Assembly (NCBI RefSeq): GCF_000582685.1
Contig: NZ_KK073768.1
Span: 1,971,216 to 2,035,215, forward strand
Source: [Scytonema hofmanni] UTEX 2349
GTDB taxonomy: Bacteria; Cyanobacteriota; Cyanobacteriia; Cyanobacteriales; Nostocaceae
Reading direction: 5' to 3'
DNA length: 64,000 nucleotides
Part shown: positions 1-7,768 of the stretch, one piece after another
Numbering within the stretch: position 1 is the stretch's first letter
Layout of the letters: each line of letters begins with the position of its first letter
Position numbers and translations under genes: made by a program
Notes under the pieces: model-generated
What the model was told of the DNA's origin: nothing
Databases searched by the model: none
The model's input: the letters and a program-made list of their open reading frames with translations, nothing else

Positions 1-1947
1 AGTTCCGGCTTCAGCTTCTGGCGCAACATTAAGAATATCACCAATTCGGTCAACTGAAAGTAGAACTTGTTGGAGATTTTGCCATAGTTGGACTAACCGC
101 AATAATGGTCCTGTTACCCTCCCAGAAAGCATTTGAAACGCCACCAACTGTCCAATGGTCAGTTTTTGTTCGATGACTAATTTGGCACCAAACCAGAGTA
201 TTAGCAGGCTGGAAAAGTTGGTGAGAAAGTCACCGATGTTGCTGCTAATATTGGAGGTGGTGGAGGCTTTGAAACCTGTGCGGATGAAGCGAGCAAATAA
301 GCCTTCCCAGCGATCGCGTGCTACTGGTTCGGCTGCATGTGCTTTGACTGAGTGAATTCCTGTCACCGTCTCAACCAGAAACGATTGACTGTCAGCACTG
401 CGGTTAAATGTTTCGTTCAGCCAACCTCGTAGAATTGGTGTTGAGACAATTGTCAAAATAGCAAACAGCGGCAACACAGCTAAAGCGACTGCGGTAAGTT
501 GAGCACTGTAATAAAACATCAATACCAGGTAAACCACGGCAAAGATGCTATCTAATATGACAGTTAATGCTGTACCTGTGAGAAACTGGCGGATTTGTTC
601 AAGTTCTTGAACCCGTGCTACTGTATCGCCGACGCGTCGCGCTTCAAAGTAAGCTAAAGGTAAGCGCATCAAGTGGCGAAATAGCTGTGCTGATAAACTC
701 AGATCCAGACGACGAGCTGTATGAGTGAAGATAAATAGCCGGAGGATGCCGAGTGCTGCCTCAAATAATGATACTGACAAAAGAGCGATCGCCATCACAT
801 CAAGGGTGGGCAAACTTTCTTGCACCATCACTTTATCGATGACAACTTGGGTAATTAGTGGTGTTGCTAACCCCAAAAGTTGCAAAGTAAAAGATGCCAG
901 CAAAACTTCACCGAGCAATCCCTTGTATTTGGCAACTGCGGGAATGAACCAATTGAGGTTAAATTTTTCTTGCTGCTGAATGACTTCTACTTGCCAAAGT
1001 TGTCCATCCCAAGCATTTTCGGCAACTGATTGGGAAACACTTTCACAAGTGCGATCGCTCGATTTGGGATTGGCAATAATTAGGCGATCGCCTTTCACCC
1101 CATATGCTACCACCCAATTACCTTGTTTCCCTTGGGATTCACCCCACTGCAACAAAGCCGGGAAAGATAACGAACGTAATTCACTCCAACTTACTTGCAA
1201 ACGTCGCAATACAAAACCTAACTTCTCAGCAGCTTCCGCGACATTTTTCGGTCGTTGTCCTCTAATTTGGCGTTGTACCCATTCCAGTTGCAAGGGATTA
1301 TCTAACTTTTGCGCCACCATTGTCAAACAAGCGGCGGCTGTGTTTGAGTTAGAAACAAATGGATAACCCGACACATAAGTAGAAGAGTGCGAGAGTGCAG
1401 AACTGGGAGAAGAAATGACAGGAGAAAACTCTTCTTCTCTCCTTGTCTCCCCCTCTCCCCCTCTCCTTGTCTCCTCCTCTCCCCCTCTCCCCCTCTCCTC
1501 CTTCTCTTCACCACAAAAGAACTGCTCAATTTGTGATGTAGAAAATTCTGCCCAAAGTGCTTTATCCCAGCGAACTACTACTACTTCTTTACTCGCTGCT
1601 ACAGCTTTAAAATCTACTGAGGATGAGTGCAACTCACCAAACCAATCCCCCGCTTCTAGGGTTGCTAACGGTGTACCGACACCTTCTTCACGTAAGCGGA
1701 CTTTACCAGAAACAATAAAAAACTGATAAATTCCTTCTTGCTTTGACCAGATTTTTTCCCCAAGCTTGTAGCGACGGGTTTCTGATCGATTTTGCAATTG
1801 AGATTGTTGTTCGGGAGTCAGCCAACCTAGGGGAGGTTGATTCCAAGGTAGAGTTGCTAGCACGCTTATATTTAAAGATTCATTGTCCACAAGTTTTAGC
1901 TCACTTGCAGCTTCACTGTCAGCTTTTGAATTTTCTCTGCTAGCCAT
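1..1947 (-). CDS. Type I secretion ABC exporter with cNMP-binding-like and degenerate C39 domains (partial)
   Basis: An inner-membrane exporter of the HlyB/RTX class; its ATPase domain lies beyond the left edge, so only 649 codons are visible. From the ATG at 1947: a cyclic-nucleotide-binding-like domain (about residues 45-140), a low-complexity Glu/Arg/Gly linker (about 145-178), a C39-peptidase-like domain (about 195-330), then an ABC transmembrane domain with the usual family spacing. The C39-like domain has Asn-Thr-Ala where peptidases have Asp-Cys-Gly, and Gly-Asn-Trp where the catalytic His is expected. It should therefore act as a docking domain, as in HlyB, not a leader peptidase. The start overlaps the 3' end of the upstream PPIase gene by 52 nt, so the two are co-transcribed. 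The substrate is unknown. GTG at 1890 is an alternative start. Confidence 0.88.
   Translation of the reverse strand, partial: MASRENSKADSEAASELKLVDNESLNISVLATLPWNQPPLGWLTPEQQSQLQNRSETRRYKLGEKIWSKQEGIYQFFIVSGKVRLREEGVGTPLATLEAGDWFGELHSSSVDFKAVAASKEVVVVRWDKALWAEFSTSQIEQFFCGEEKEERGRGGEEETRRGGEGETRREEEFSPVISSPSSALSHSSTYVSGYPFVSNSNTAAACLTMVAQKLDNPLQLEWVQRQIRGQRPKNVAEAAEKLGFVLRRLQVSWSELRSLSFPALLQWGESQGKQGNWVVAYGVKGDRLIIANPKSSDRTCESVSQSVAENAWDGQLWQVEVIQQQEKFNLNWFIPAVAKYKGLLGEVLLASFTLQLLGLATPLITQVVIDKVMVQESLPTLDVMAIALLSVSLFEAALGILRLFIFTHTARRLDLSLSAQLFRHLMRLPLAYFEARRVGDTVARVQELEQIRQFLTGTALTVILDSIFAVVYLVLMFYYSAQLTAVALAVLPLFAILTIVSTPILRGWLNETFNRSADSQSFLVETVTGIHSVKAHAAEPVARDRWEGLFARFIRTGFKASTTSNISSNIGDFLTNFSSLLILWFGAKLVIEQKLTIGQLVAFQMLSGRVTGPLLRLVQLWQNLQQVLLSVDRIGDILNVAPEAEAGT
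1416..1511. repeat. Polypurine/polypyrimidine short-repeat tract inside the exporter gene
   Basis: A run of CTCCCC and TTGTCTCC units on the plus strand, with the same vocabulary as the intergenic tracts near 62940-63028. It lies in frame within the exporter gene and codes for the Glu/Arg/Gly linker between the cNMP-like and C39-like domains. Confidence 0.8.
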
Positions 1948-2654
1948 TTCTCAAACAACTCATTTTGTAGTGCTTGCTTTAGTTGAGTATCTTCTAAAGA
2001 CGCGGGAAGAAATTGTTCTACTCGAAACAAACCGTAACGTCCTTCAAGTTCTATCGGTCCTACCAATTGTCTGGGCTTTGCCATATCAACAGCCGCCCTT
2101 AGTATATCCGGCATCGTTCCCCTACTAACAGGTCCCATCATGCCGCTAACTATTTTGTCGTCTGCAAGTGAATATTCTCTTGCCAGTTGCTCAAAACTTG
2201 CTCCTTCTTCGATTTGGATTTGCAATTCTTCACTGAGTTCTCGATTATCAACTATTATCCGAGAAAGTACCACCCGATCTAGATAAATTTTACGCTCAAT
2301 AAAATATTCTTGCAGTTTTGGTTGTGTAACTACAGCTTTAAGTTTTTCTAATTTAAAGCCTAAAGCTACTGATGAGTGAAAGGTAGCGTAATCTGTACCA
2401 TTATTTTTTAGCCATTCTTGGAAACTCTGGGGGTCTGTGAGTTGGTTTTTCAGCCGAAAGTCAATGATTGTCTGTTCGGTTAAACCCGGGCTGATTTCAA
2501 TATCTTCTCGCGTGCCAATTTCTTGCTCAATGACGTGCTGGCGAAGAATATCGCTCATAAATTGTCCCAGTTTTCCAGAGGCTTGGAGATATTTTACTGC
2601 TTGCTGGATAGAAATTGTCTGGTCATCTACTACCAAAAATGATGAATTTTCCAT
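1896..2654 (-). CDS. SurA/PpiC-like peptidylprolyl isomerase
   Basis: A 252-residue protein with an N-terminal SurA-like helical segment and a PPIC-type parvulin domain at about residues 115-220, recognisable from its Ser-Arg-Ile-Ile strand and the Gly-Pro-Val-Ser-Arg-Gly and Gly-Arg-Tyr-Gly-Leu-Phe segments. Such proteins isomerise prolyl bonds and assist folding of exported proteins. In cyanobacteria they often neighbour type I exporters, and the 52-nt overlap with the exporter gene supports a link to export of its substrate. No signal peptide is visible, so it may act in the cytoplasm before export. I chose ATG 2654; the longer frame begins with TTG at 2675. Confidence 0.8.
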   Translation of the reverse strand: MENSSFLVVDDQTISIQQAVKYLQASGKLGQFMSDILRQHVIEQEIGTREDIEISPGLTEQTIIDFRLKNQLTDPQSFQEWLKNNGTDYATFHSSVALGFKLEKLKAVVTQPKLQEYFIERKIYLDRVVLSRIIVDNRELSEELQIQIEEGASFEQLAREYSLADDKIVSGMMGPVSRGTMPDILRAAVDMAKPRQLVGPIELEGRYGLFRVEQFLPASLEDTQLKQALQNELFEKWLAEKIQKLTVKLQVS

Positions 2655-3117
2655 GAAGTGGTTACGTAAATTCAACTATAAAAGTATACTGAGATTTGGA
2701 AATCAATCTGGCATATTTTGAACTTGGTTAACTGCCAATTGTAGTGTAACCTCACTCTATAAAATATTTAATGAGTAAACATCTAAGTTAAATTAGGTAA
2801 ATCTTCTCTTTGAGACGACAAAACAGCCATTCCCAGGATAATGTTCGTTGTTTGCTATTTCCATATCGCTGCTGACAAAATGAAGGGCGATCGCGCTCAC
2901 TTAATAATCGCACTTCAGATATCCGCAGATTTCCAGCGACATCTTCGTAAGTGTAATCCCCTGGTTTTCCTGCCAAGAATAACTCATCTTTATCACTCTA
3001 GGGGTAAAGGGGAAAGGAAAAAAGGGAAATGTTGAAGTAAAAATAGACCAATCGACTAATTTCAAATAACTCCTACCCTTTACCCCTTCCCCTTTCCCCT
3101 TTCCCCCCCTCTGCCTT
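2655..3117. other. Intergenic stretch with a purine/pyrimidine repeat
   Basis: No convincing gene. Small frames on the minus strand (2788-3140) match nothing I recognise. The right part (about 2998-3116) is a dispersed repeat: a GGGGAAAGG-type tract, a core reading ATCGACTAATTTCAAATAAC, then a CCCCTTTCC-type tract. Related copies lie near 48670 and 57288. Confidence 0.5.
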
Positions 3118-3347
3118 ATGTCCTTTGATAATCTCTGCAAACTATTGGCAGAAACTTATCCGGCTAATTTTGCTACTTGGTTGTTAGGGGAAACACCTGC
3201 ATCCATCTTTTTCAAGGTGAAAGTATGCGAGAGTCTGTAATTTATCAAGATATTTTTCAACAAGGTGAATTAAAGCTTGTTCTGCGGGAGCTAAATCGAC
3301 GGTTGGGAACTATTCCGGCTGATTTACAAGTTCAATTCAAACTCTAG
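3118..3347 (+). pseudogene. Remnant of a DUF4351 / Rpn-type PD-(D/E)XK nuclease gene
   Basis: Two overlapping fragments in different frames. From ATG 3118 to the stop at 3240 runs the N-terminus of the cyanobacterial DUF4351 family (Phe-Asp-Asn-Leu-Cys-Lys, then Pro-Ala-Asn-Phe-Ala-Thr-Trp-Leu-Leu-Gly). From 3225 to 3347 runs a piece of the C-terminal DUF4351 region (Glu-Ser-Val-Ile-Tyr-Gln-Asp-Ile, then Leu-Asn-Arg-Arg-Leu-Gly). The nuclease core that normally separates them, several hundred bases, is gone, and the C-terminus ends early. It is a decayed mobile-type nuclease gene left by an internal deletion plus truncation. Family assignment is from memory of the conserved ends. Confidence 0.7.
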
Positions 3348-3356
3348 AAATTGCGT

Positions 3357-4154
3357 CTACAGACTTATCCAGATTAAGGCGAATATCATTGCAGCGATCG
3401 CACCAATTAATGTATTCAATATATTGACGACTTCGTTAGTTAACCATGTATATTTAGATTGCAAAGTCGCGCCAATGACACTTTCTATGTTAGTGGCAAT
3501 AAAGGCTGCCAGAATACACCAAACTACACCGAGTATATTAATTAAACCGATACCCCAAGCAAGAAAGGCGATCGCAGCAGAAGCAAGCATTCCAGCAAGA
3601 GTTCCTTCTAAGCTCACCGCTCCTTCTGTCCCCCGTGGCACTGGTTGCAGTGTAGTAATCAAAAAGGTGCTTTTACCATAAGCTTTACCAACTTCGCTAG
3701 CGCAGGTATCAGAAAGTTTGGTGCTGAAACTAGCAACAAAACCTAATAGGAGGAGCGATTGAGGATTGGGGAATGCGGACTGAGAAATTGAAATAAATCC
3801 CCAATTTATTAACCCGATTGCCAAAGCACACAACGCTCCAGTTAAAGCTGAACCCCAAACGTTTTCTGGACCTCTTGCCCCAGAACGCTTTTCGGCAATT
3901 CCCTCTGCTTCTTTTTGCTTCATCCCAATACGTGTAACCGCAGAACCAACAATAAAGTAGAACATTACTACTACATATCCTTGCCAGCCAAGGGTTCCCC
4001 AAAGCAGCACACCCAAAAACCAAGCGTGCAGTAAACCAGCTGGGGTAAGCAGTTTTTTGGGAGCAATAAAAACTATGCCTAATAAAACCGTATTCAATCC
4101 TGCTCCCACTAGCCACGGATTTAAAGAAGAAATAAAAGAAAGCATTAAATACAT
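3357..4154 (-). CDS. DUF92 / TIGR00297 membrane protein, VTE6-like
   Basis: A polytopic membrane protein of 265 residues with about six hydrophobic segments and the conserved family segments Lys-Leu-Ser-Asp-Thr, Ser-Glu-Val-Gly-Lys and Pro-Arg-Gly-Thr-Glu-Gly-Ala-Val-Ser. The family includes plant VTE6 and its cyanobacterial homologues, reported as phytyl-phosphate kinases that recycle phytol from chlorophyll into tocopherol and phylloquinone synthesis. That role here is by family membership only. The longest frame starts with TTG at 4172; ATG 4154 or ATG 4145 is more likely. The gene stands alone; its 3' end abuts the broken DUF4351 gene. Confidence 0.8.
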   Translation of the reverse strand: MYLMLSFISSLNPWLVGAGLNTVLLGIVFIAPKKLLTPAGLLHAWFLGVLLWGTLGWQGYVVVMFYFIVGSAVTRIGMKQKEAEGIAEKRSGARGPENVWGSALTGALCALAIGLINWGFISISQSAFPNPQSLLLLGFVASFSTKLSDTCASEVGKAYGKSTFLITTLQPVPRGTEGAVSLEGTLAGMLASAAIAFLAWGIGLINILGVVWCILAAFIATNIESVIGATLQSKYTWLTNEVVNILNTLIGAIAAMIFALIWISL

Positions 4155-4221
4155 CACCCGTCGTTTTGGCAAAACATTAACACTATAACCATTTTAGAGA
4201 TGAAGCGCGTCCATAGCAGCT

Positions 4222-4419
4222 AAACTATACTAAGATGCTATTTGATCAGCATCTTGAACAATTTTGTCTAAATCATTCGCCTAAATGAAGAGTTTAACGC
4301 TCTTGCGATCGCACTTACAACATCCCCAAAGCGATCGGTCTCCCTAATCTGCCATAAACAAAAAGCGATCACTTGAGTGCGATCGCTCTTTACAAACCCT
4401 ATCTCTTACCATAAAGCAG
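4222..4419. other. Intergenic hairpins
   Basis: Two short inverted repeats: AAGATGCT...AGCATCTT near 4232-4255, and AGCGATC...GATCGCT near 4363-4388 followed by CTTTA. Both could fold in RNA, and the second could act as a terminator. The rest is HIP1-rich with no gene seen. Confidence 0.4.
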
Positions 4420-4465
4420 GCTTTGATAGAATTAGGATAAGTCAGTAGTTGTGCTTGAACGAATT

Positions 4466-4714
4466 ATGCCAGAGATTACAAGGTTCTACGGAATTGTGAT
4501 AAAGGTGTTTTTTGGGGATCACCCTCCGCCTCATTTTCATGCAATCTATGGTGATTACAATGCCTTAGTAAGCATTGAATCACTGGAAATCATTGAAGGA
4601 GATTTGCCAAGTCGCGCTCAGAAATTAGTTCTAGAGTGGGCAACTTTATACCAGCAGGATCTTTTACAGATGTGGAATACTCAAGAGTTTCGTAAACTAC
4701 CTCCTCTAAAGTAG
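4466..4714 (+). CDS. DUF4160 protein
   Basis: An 82-residue cytoplasmic protein with the DUF4160 hallmark His-Pro-Pro-Pro-His-Phe-His-Ala near its N-terminus and a C-terminal Trp-Ala-rich helix. Function is unknown. The family is regularly encoded next to DUF2442 genes in small accessory modules, as here (12-nt gap to the next gene), which suggests a toxin-antitoxin-like pair, but no activity can be read from the sequence. I chose ATG 4466 because the family starts Met-Pro-Glu-Ile; GTG 4451 would add five residues. Confidence 0.8.
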   Translation: MPEITRFYGIVIKVFFGDHPPPHFHAIYGDYNALVSIESLEIIEGDLPSRAQKLVLEWATLYQQDLLQMWNTQEFRKLPPLK

Positions 4715-4726
4715 AGTAAAAATAGT

Positions 4727-4999
4727 ATGAAATGTCCTCGAATTTGCCAAGCAAAAGCAATTGATGATCGCACCTTGGTAATTGAATTCACCAATCACGA
4801 AGTCAAGAAATATGATATTGTCCATCTTTTAGAAAATCCCATGTTTGCTCCACTTCGTCAACCTGCTTTTTTCAAGAACTTTAAGATTGAGCAAGGGGGT
4901 TATGGGATTGTGTGGAATGAAGATATTGATCTGAGTGAGTATGAGCTTTGGAAAAATGGCATGACGGTAGCAGAAGGTGATCGCTCAGTTACCGTGTAG
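4727..4999 (+). CDS. DUF2442 protein
   Basis: A 90-residue protein of the DUF2442 family, seen in the Val-Lys-Lys-Tyr-Asp core, the Pro-Ala-Phe-Phe-Lys segment and Gly-Ile-Val-Trp-Asn-Glu-Asp-Ile-Asp-Leu near the C-terminus. It follows the DUF4160 gene by 12 nt and is surely co-transcribed. Function is not established. It may be the partner (possibly antitoxin) of the DUF4160 protein. Confidence 0.8.
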   Translation: MKCPRICQAKAIDDRTLVIEFTNHEVKKYDIVHLLENPMFAPLRQPAFFKNFKIEQGGYGIVWNEDIDLSEYELWKNGMTVAEGDRSVTV

Positions 5000-5142
5000 G
5001 ATCGCAACTGGGTTTTTGTATTATTTGTAATTGCGATCGCTCTCTGGTTTAGAGTATAGCGGCTGAGGGGGCGACATTTGAAAAGGTGCCGTACTTTCGT
5101 CGCTAACGCACCCTACTCCTGAATCAATATAAGTTATTTTCA

Positions 5143-5382
5143 TTACCCTCTATCCTGTAGCCCACCTCTGCGACTGGCAAGTTCTTTTTCTATTTCATTT
5201 TCATCTAATAAATGTTTACCATAAGCAACAATAAGAGCGCGAATTTGCCGCAAACGTTCTCCCAAGGGGGCTTTGTTTCCAGATTTTTTCAAGTGAAGAA
5301 ATTCGACAAAATCTAGAACTTCTTCTTGTTTTTCTTTGTCAAGCGATCGCCATTTTGCTAATAATTCTTGTTCTGGACTCAT
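5143..5382 (-). CDS. DUF2281-like antitoxin-type protein
   Basis: A 79-residue protein with the pattern Lys-Trp-Arg-Ser-Leu-Asp-Lys-Glu-Lys-Gln-Glu-Glu-Val-Leu-Asp-Phe-Val-Glu-Phe-Leu followed by a basic tail, typical of DUF2281 proteins that serve as antitoxins beside PIN toxins. No toxin gene is adjacent: the downstream side holds the convergent DUF2442 gene. It is probably an orphan antitoxin. Confidence 0.65.
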   Translation of the reverse strand: MSPEQELLAKWRSLDKEKQEEVLDFVEFLHLKKSGNKAPLGERLRQIRALIVAYGKHLLDENEIEKELASRRGGLQDRG

Positions 5383-5526
5383 TTGTCTTCACCTTTGAGT
5401 GTTACTACTTTTATTGTCTCTTATGGTACTTTCATTCTAAAAGCTCTACTTCCCCATAGCGATCGCATTTACAACCCAACAAAGCTTTGTTCGATAAATT
5501 GTAAGTATCAACACAAGGCGCCAATT

Positions 5527-5958
5527 ATGAACCAAATATTATTTCATCTCGCTTTCCCGGTTACTGACATTGCCCAAACCAAGATATATTATGTCGATGG
5601 GTTGGGTTGCGTTGCTGGTCGCGAAAATAAGCACGCGCTGATTCTCAATCTCTATGGTCATCAATTGGTAGCACACATGACCAAAGAACCTTTAACACCC
5701 CAACGCGGTATCTATCCCAGACACTTTGGGCTAATTTTTAGTGCTGAAGGTGATTGGGAGGATTTATTAAGGCGATCGCAACAAAGAGAGCTACTTTTCT
5801 TTGAAGAAGCCAAACACCGCTTTGTCGGTTCTCCTCTAGAACACCGCACTTTCTTTTTAGAAGATCCTTTTCATAACTTAATGGAATTTAAGTATTATCG
5901 TTACCCAGAAGCGATTTTTGCAAGTTCTGAATATGCCCAAATTGGCGACCGGAATTAA
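5527..5958 (+). CDS. VOC (glyoxalase/dioxygenase fold) family protein
   Basis: A 143-residue single-module VOC protein: paired beta-alpha-beta-beta-beta units from Phe-His-Leu-Ala-Phe-Pro-Val at the N-terminus to Phe-Phe-Leu-Glu-Asp-Pro-Phe-His-Asn-Leu-Met-Glu-Phe-Lys-Tyr. The His at residue 5 and the late Glu are the usual metal-ligand positions, so a metal-dependent lyase or dioxygenase is possible; the substrate is unknown. I chose ATG 5527 because the fold begins there. Its last 71 nt overlap the convergent lipase-like gene. Confidence 0.8.
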   Translation: MNQILFHLAFPVTDIAQTKIYYVDGLGCVAGRENKHALILNLYGHQLVAHMTKEPLTPQRGIYPRHFGLIFSAEGDWEDLLRRSQQRELLFFEEAKHRFVGSPLEHRTFFLEDPFHNLMEFKYYRYPEAIFASSEYAQIGDRN

Positions 5959-6556
5959 TTGGTGCTGTTAATGCTTCTGCTACTGCTGCTAAACAGCGTG
6001 AGTCGGTTAACATCCAAGGGTGCAGCCTTGATGGTACTATCACCTCTGTTCCTAGTGGAAGACGCGAACTATCTGCCGGCACAATCATTAAATCATACGG
6101 TGTCCAGATTGAGGTAAAATTCAATTGCTTTAACATGGCTACGTCACTATTCAAATCTTGGAGAAATGCGCTGTTAGGACGCATTTGCAAGCATCCAGGA
6201 CGTAGGGAAGCATAAGCGATCGCAGTCCCATTATGGGGCGAAGATATTGTAATAAACCGCTGTATGCGATTAATTCCCCCCAGTCGCTGCACATAGTAAC
6301 GGCTGATAATTCCCCCCATGCTAAAACCAACTATATCTAGTGGTTGTTCTGCGGCAAAGGTATCGGCAATATAATCAGCAACTTGCTGTGCCAATTTTTC
6401 CAGACCAAAATCACCATTATTCGGGATTAAATCTAAAGTATACACAGACCATCCCCGCTTTCTCAGGTAGGTCGCCATTGTCTGGAAAACTTGCCCCGTA
6501 TCGTTAATACCATGTACCAATACCACGGTATTGCGTTGCTGCGTCTCAGTATTCAT
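5888..6556 (-). CDS. Lipase-like alpha/beta hydrolase
   Basis: A 222-residue alpha/beta hydrolase of the esterase/lipase (EstA-like) group. The oxyanion segment Val-Leu-Val-His-Gly-Ile-Asn-Asp lies at the N-terminus, the nucleophile elbow is Gly-Phe-Ser-Met-Gly-Gly at about residue 80, and candidate triad partners are the Asp in Tyr-Asp-Leu-Met-Ile-Val-Pro and the His in Ser-Arg-Leu-His-Pro. No signal peptide is seen, so it is probably cytoplasmic or membrane-associated. ATG 6556 is preferred; the longer frame starts with TTG at 6562. It overlaps the VOC gene tail-to-tail by 71 nt. Confidence 0.82.
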   Translation of the reverse strand: MNTETQQRNTVVLVHGINDTGQVFQTMATYLRKRGWSVYTLDLIPNNGDFGLEKLAQQVADYIADTFAAEQPLDIVGFSMGGIISRYYVQRLGGINRIQRFITISSPHNGTAIAYASLRPGCLQMRPNSAFLQDLNSDVAMLKQLNFTSIWTPYDLMIVPADSSRLPLGTEVIVPSRLHPWMLTDSRCLAAVAEALTAPINSGRQFGHIQNLQKSLLGNDNT

Positions 6557-6995
6557 ATCCAAAATATGTCTAATCTTATCTAATTATGTAGAAATTTTAA
6601 CCGAGGGCGATGGCGATCGCCCTAACAGACTATGACACTCACTCTACTGGTTCACAGGCAACCAATTTCGACAGTCAGTTACTTAAGTTTTCGTGCAGAA
6701 TATTAATTTTTGTTAAGTCAACTTTCAGAAACTTGCTCTCAGTTACAATAAAATTTAATAATAAATTCTCAGCACACAGAGTTGCTCCGCGAGTTGCGAA
6801 AAAGAGTTGAAAACGTTTGTCCTATACTCTTATTAGTTAGAATGTAGATCGGCACAGACGGATGAGGAATGTCACATACTCACGGTGACACCAGTAAATC
6901 GGTCAGTAAACAAAATTTTCATAAAATGTAACATTTTGACGTAATTTTTCACAATTGCGTTGGGTTTCCAAATATAAAGAGCAGGAGTAATTGTA
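6557..6995. promoter_or_regulatory. Long upstream region of the Ala/Lys-rich protein gene
   Basis: About 440 bp without a credible gene. It ends with a good ribosome-binding site (GCAGGAG, about 9 nt before ATG 6996). A TTGACG at about 6936 could be a -35 element. It probably carries the promoter and a long leader for the downstream gene. Confidence 0.4.
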
Positions 6996-7529
6996 ATGTT
7001 CGGATTTATCAAAAACTTAATCGCGGGAATTCTGGGTTTTATTACTGGGCTATTACCAGGTAAGAAAAAAGACAACGGCTACTTTTTAGAGTTAGACGAG
7101 GCAAAGAGTATCAAGCCGTTAGAGACTGTTAAAGAGGCAGCAAAAGAAGTAGCAGCAAACACTCAAAAAGCAGCAGAAAAAGTTGCAACTGAGGCTAAAA
7201 AAGCAGTCGAAACAGTTGTATCTGATTCTAAAAAAGAAGTGGAAACAGTTCCATCAAAAGCCGCAGCGTCATCGAATGGAACAAAAGCTGCTGCTTCTAA
7301 AGCCGACTCCAAGTCAGTCAAAGCTTCTAAAAATGGCAAGGCTCCTAAGGCTGAACCTAAACCAGAGCTAACACCCGCAGCCAGCAAAGTTGCGAAGATA
7401 CCAACTGAAACTACTTTTGCTCCCAAGTACCTAGCTCCTTCGGCTACAAGCTCTAACGGTCGTCGTCGTCCTGGTGCAAACATGACTTCTTTCTTGGACA
7501 TGGCACGGAGTGTGAAAACTCCTGGTTAA
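6996..7529 (+). CDS. Ala/Lys-rich helical protein, LEA-like
   Basis: A 177-residue protein, not assigned to a named family. Residues 1-23 form a hydrophobic segment (Phe-Ile-Lys-Asn-Leu-Ile-Ala-Gly-Ile-Leu, then Leu-Leu-Pro-Gly) that could insert in or lie on a membrane. Residues 40-90 are amphipathic Ala/Lys/Glu/Val 11-residue-like repeats that resemble LEA or apolipoprotein helices. Residues 90-150 are a disordered Lys/Ala/Ser/Pro region, and the C-terminus is a compact motif around Gly-Arg-Arg-Arg-Pro-Gly-Ala-Asn-Met-Thr. A membrane-associated stress or structural role is inference only. It is a single gene with a strong ribosome-binding site. Confidence 0.7.
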   Translation: MFGFIKNLIAGILGFITGLLPGKKKDNGYFLELDEAKSIKPLETVKEAAKEVAANTQKAAEKVATEAKKAVETVVSDSKKEVETVPSKAAASSNGTKAAASKADSKSVKASKNGKAPKAEPKPELTPAASKVAKIPTETTFAPKYLAPSATSSNGRRRPGANMTSFLDMARSVKTPG

Positions 7530-7560
7530 CCCTTGACAAATATCAGTCCGCTATATAAAT

Positions 7561-7633
7561 GAAATGCTGGGTCCCAATTAGTCTTTTCCCTACGAAATAG
7601 GTGAATGTGAGACTGAATTTGACCCAGCATTTC
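7561..7633 (+). terminator. 73-nt hairpin downstream of the Ala/Lys-rich gene
   Basis: GAAATGCTGGGTC (7561-7573) and its exact reverse complement (7621-7633) enclose a loop with a second partly matched arm pair (AGTCT/AGACT). It sits 32 nt after the stop codon and is followed by TGTTTGAT, not a clean U-tract. It could be a 3'-UTR stabiliser, a terminator or a small MITE. Confidence 0.5.
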
Positions 7634-7731
7634 TGTTTGATCTAATAAGGAAAACGTTGAATAGCATAACGACGTATTCCTTCAATCTTGTGTGGGGTTC
7701 CTAAACTGGGGTTTGAATCCCCATCAAATTC

Positions 7732-7767
7732 ATACCCTACACCCTACACCCTACCCCCTACACCCTG
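7732..7767. repeat. CCCTACA heptanucleotide array
   Basis: About five direct copies of CCCTACA (one with an extra C), immediately before the stop codon of the convergent rsmE gene. It is a short tandem heptad repeat of the heterocystous-cyanobacterial type. Confidence 0.8.
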
Positions 7768-7768
7768 T

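Noticed and set aside
2788..3140. Two minus-strand open frames next to the DUF4351 remnant
   Set aside because: No start signal and no similarity I can recognise; part of the stretch is the purine repeat element.
7163..7501. Long antisense open frame over the Ala/Lys-rich gene
   Set aside because: It is the mirror of a low-complexity Ala/Lys reading frame; the sense frame has a ribosome-binding site and a protein-like layout.
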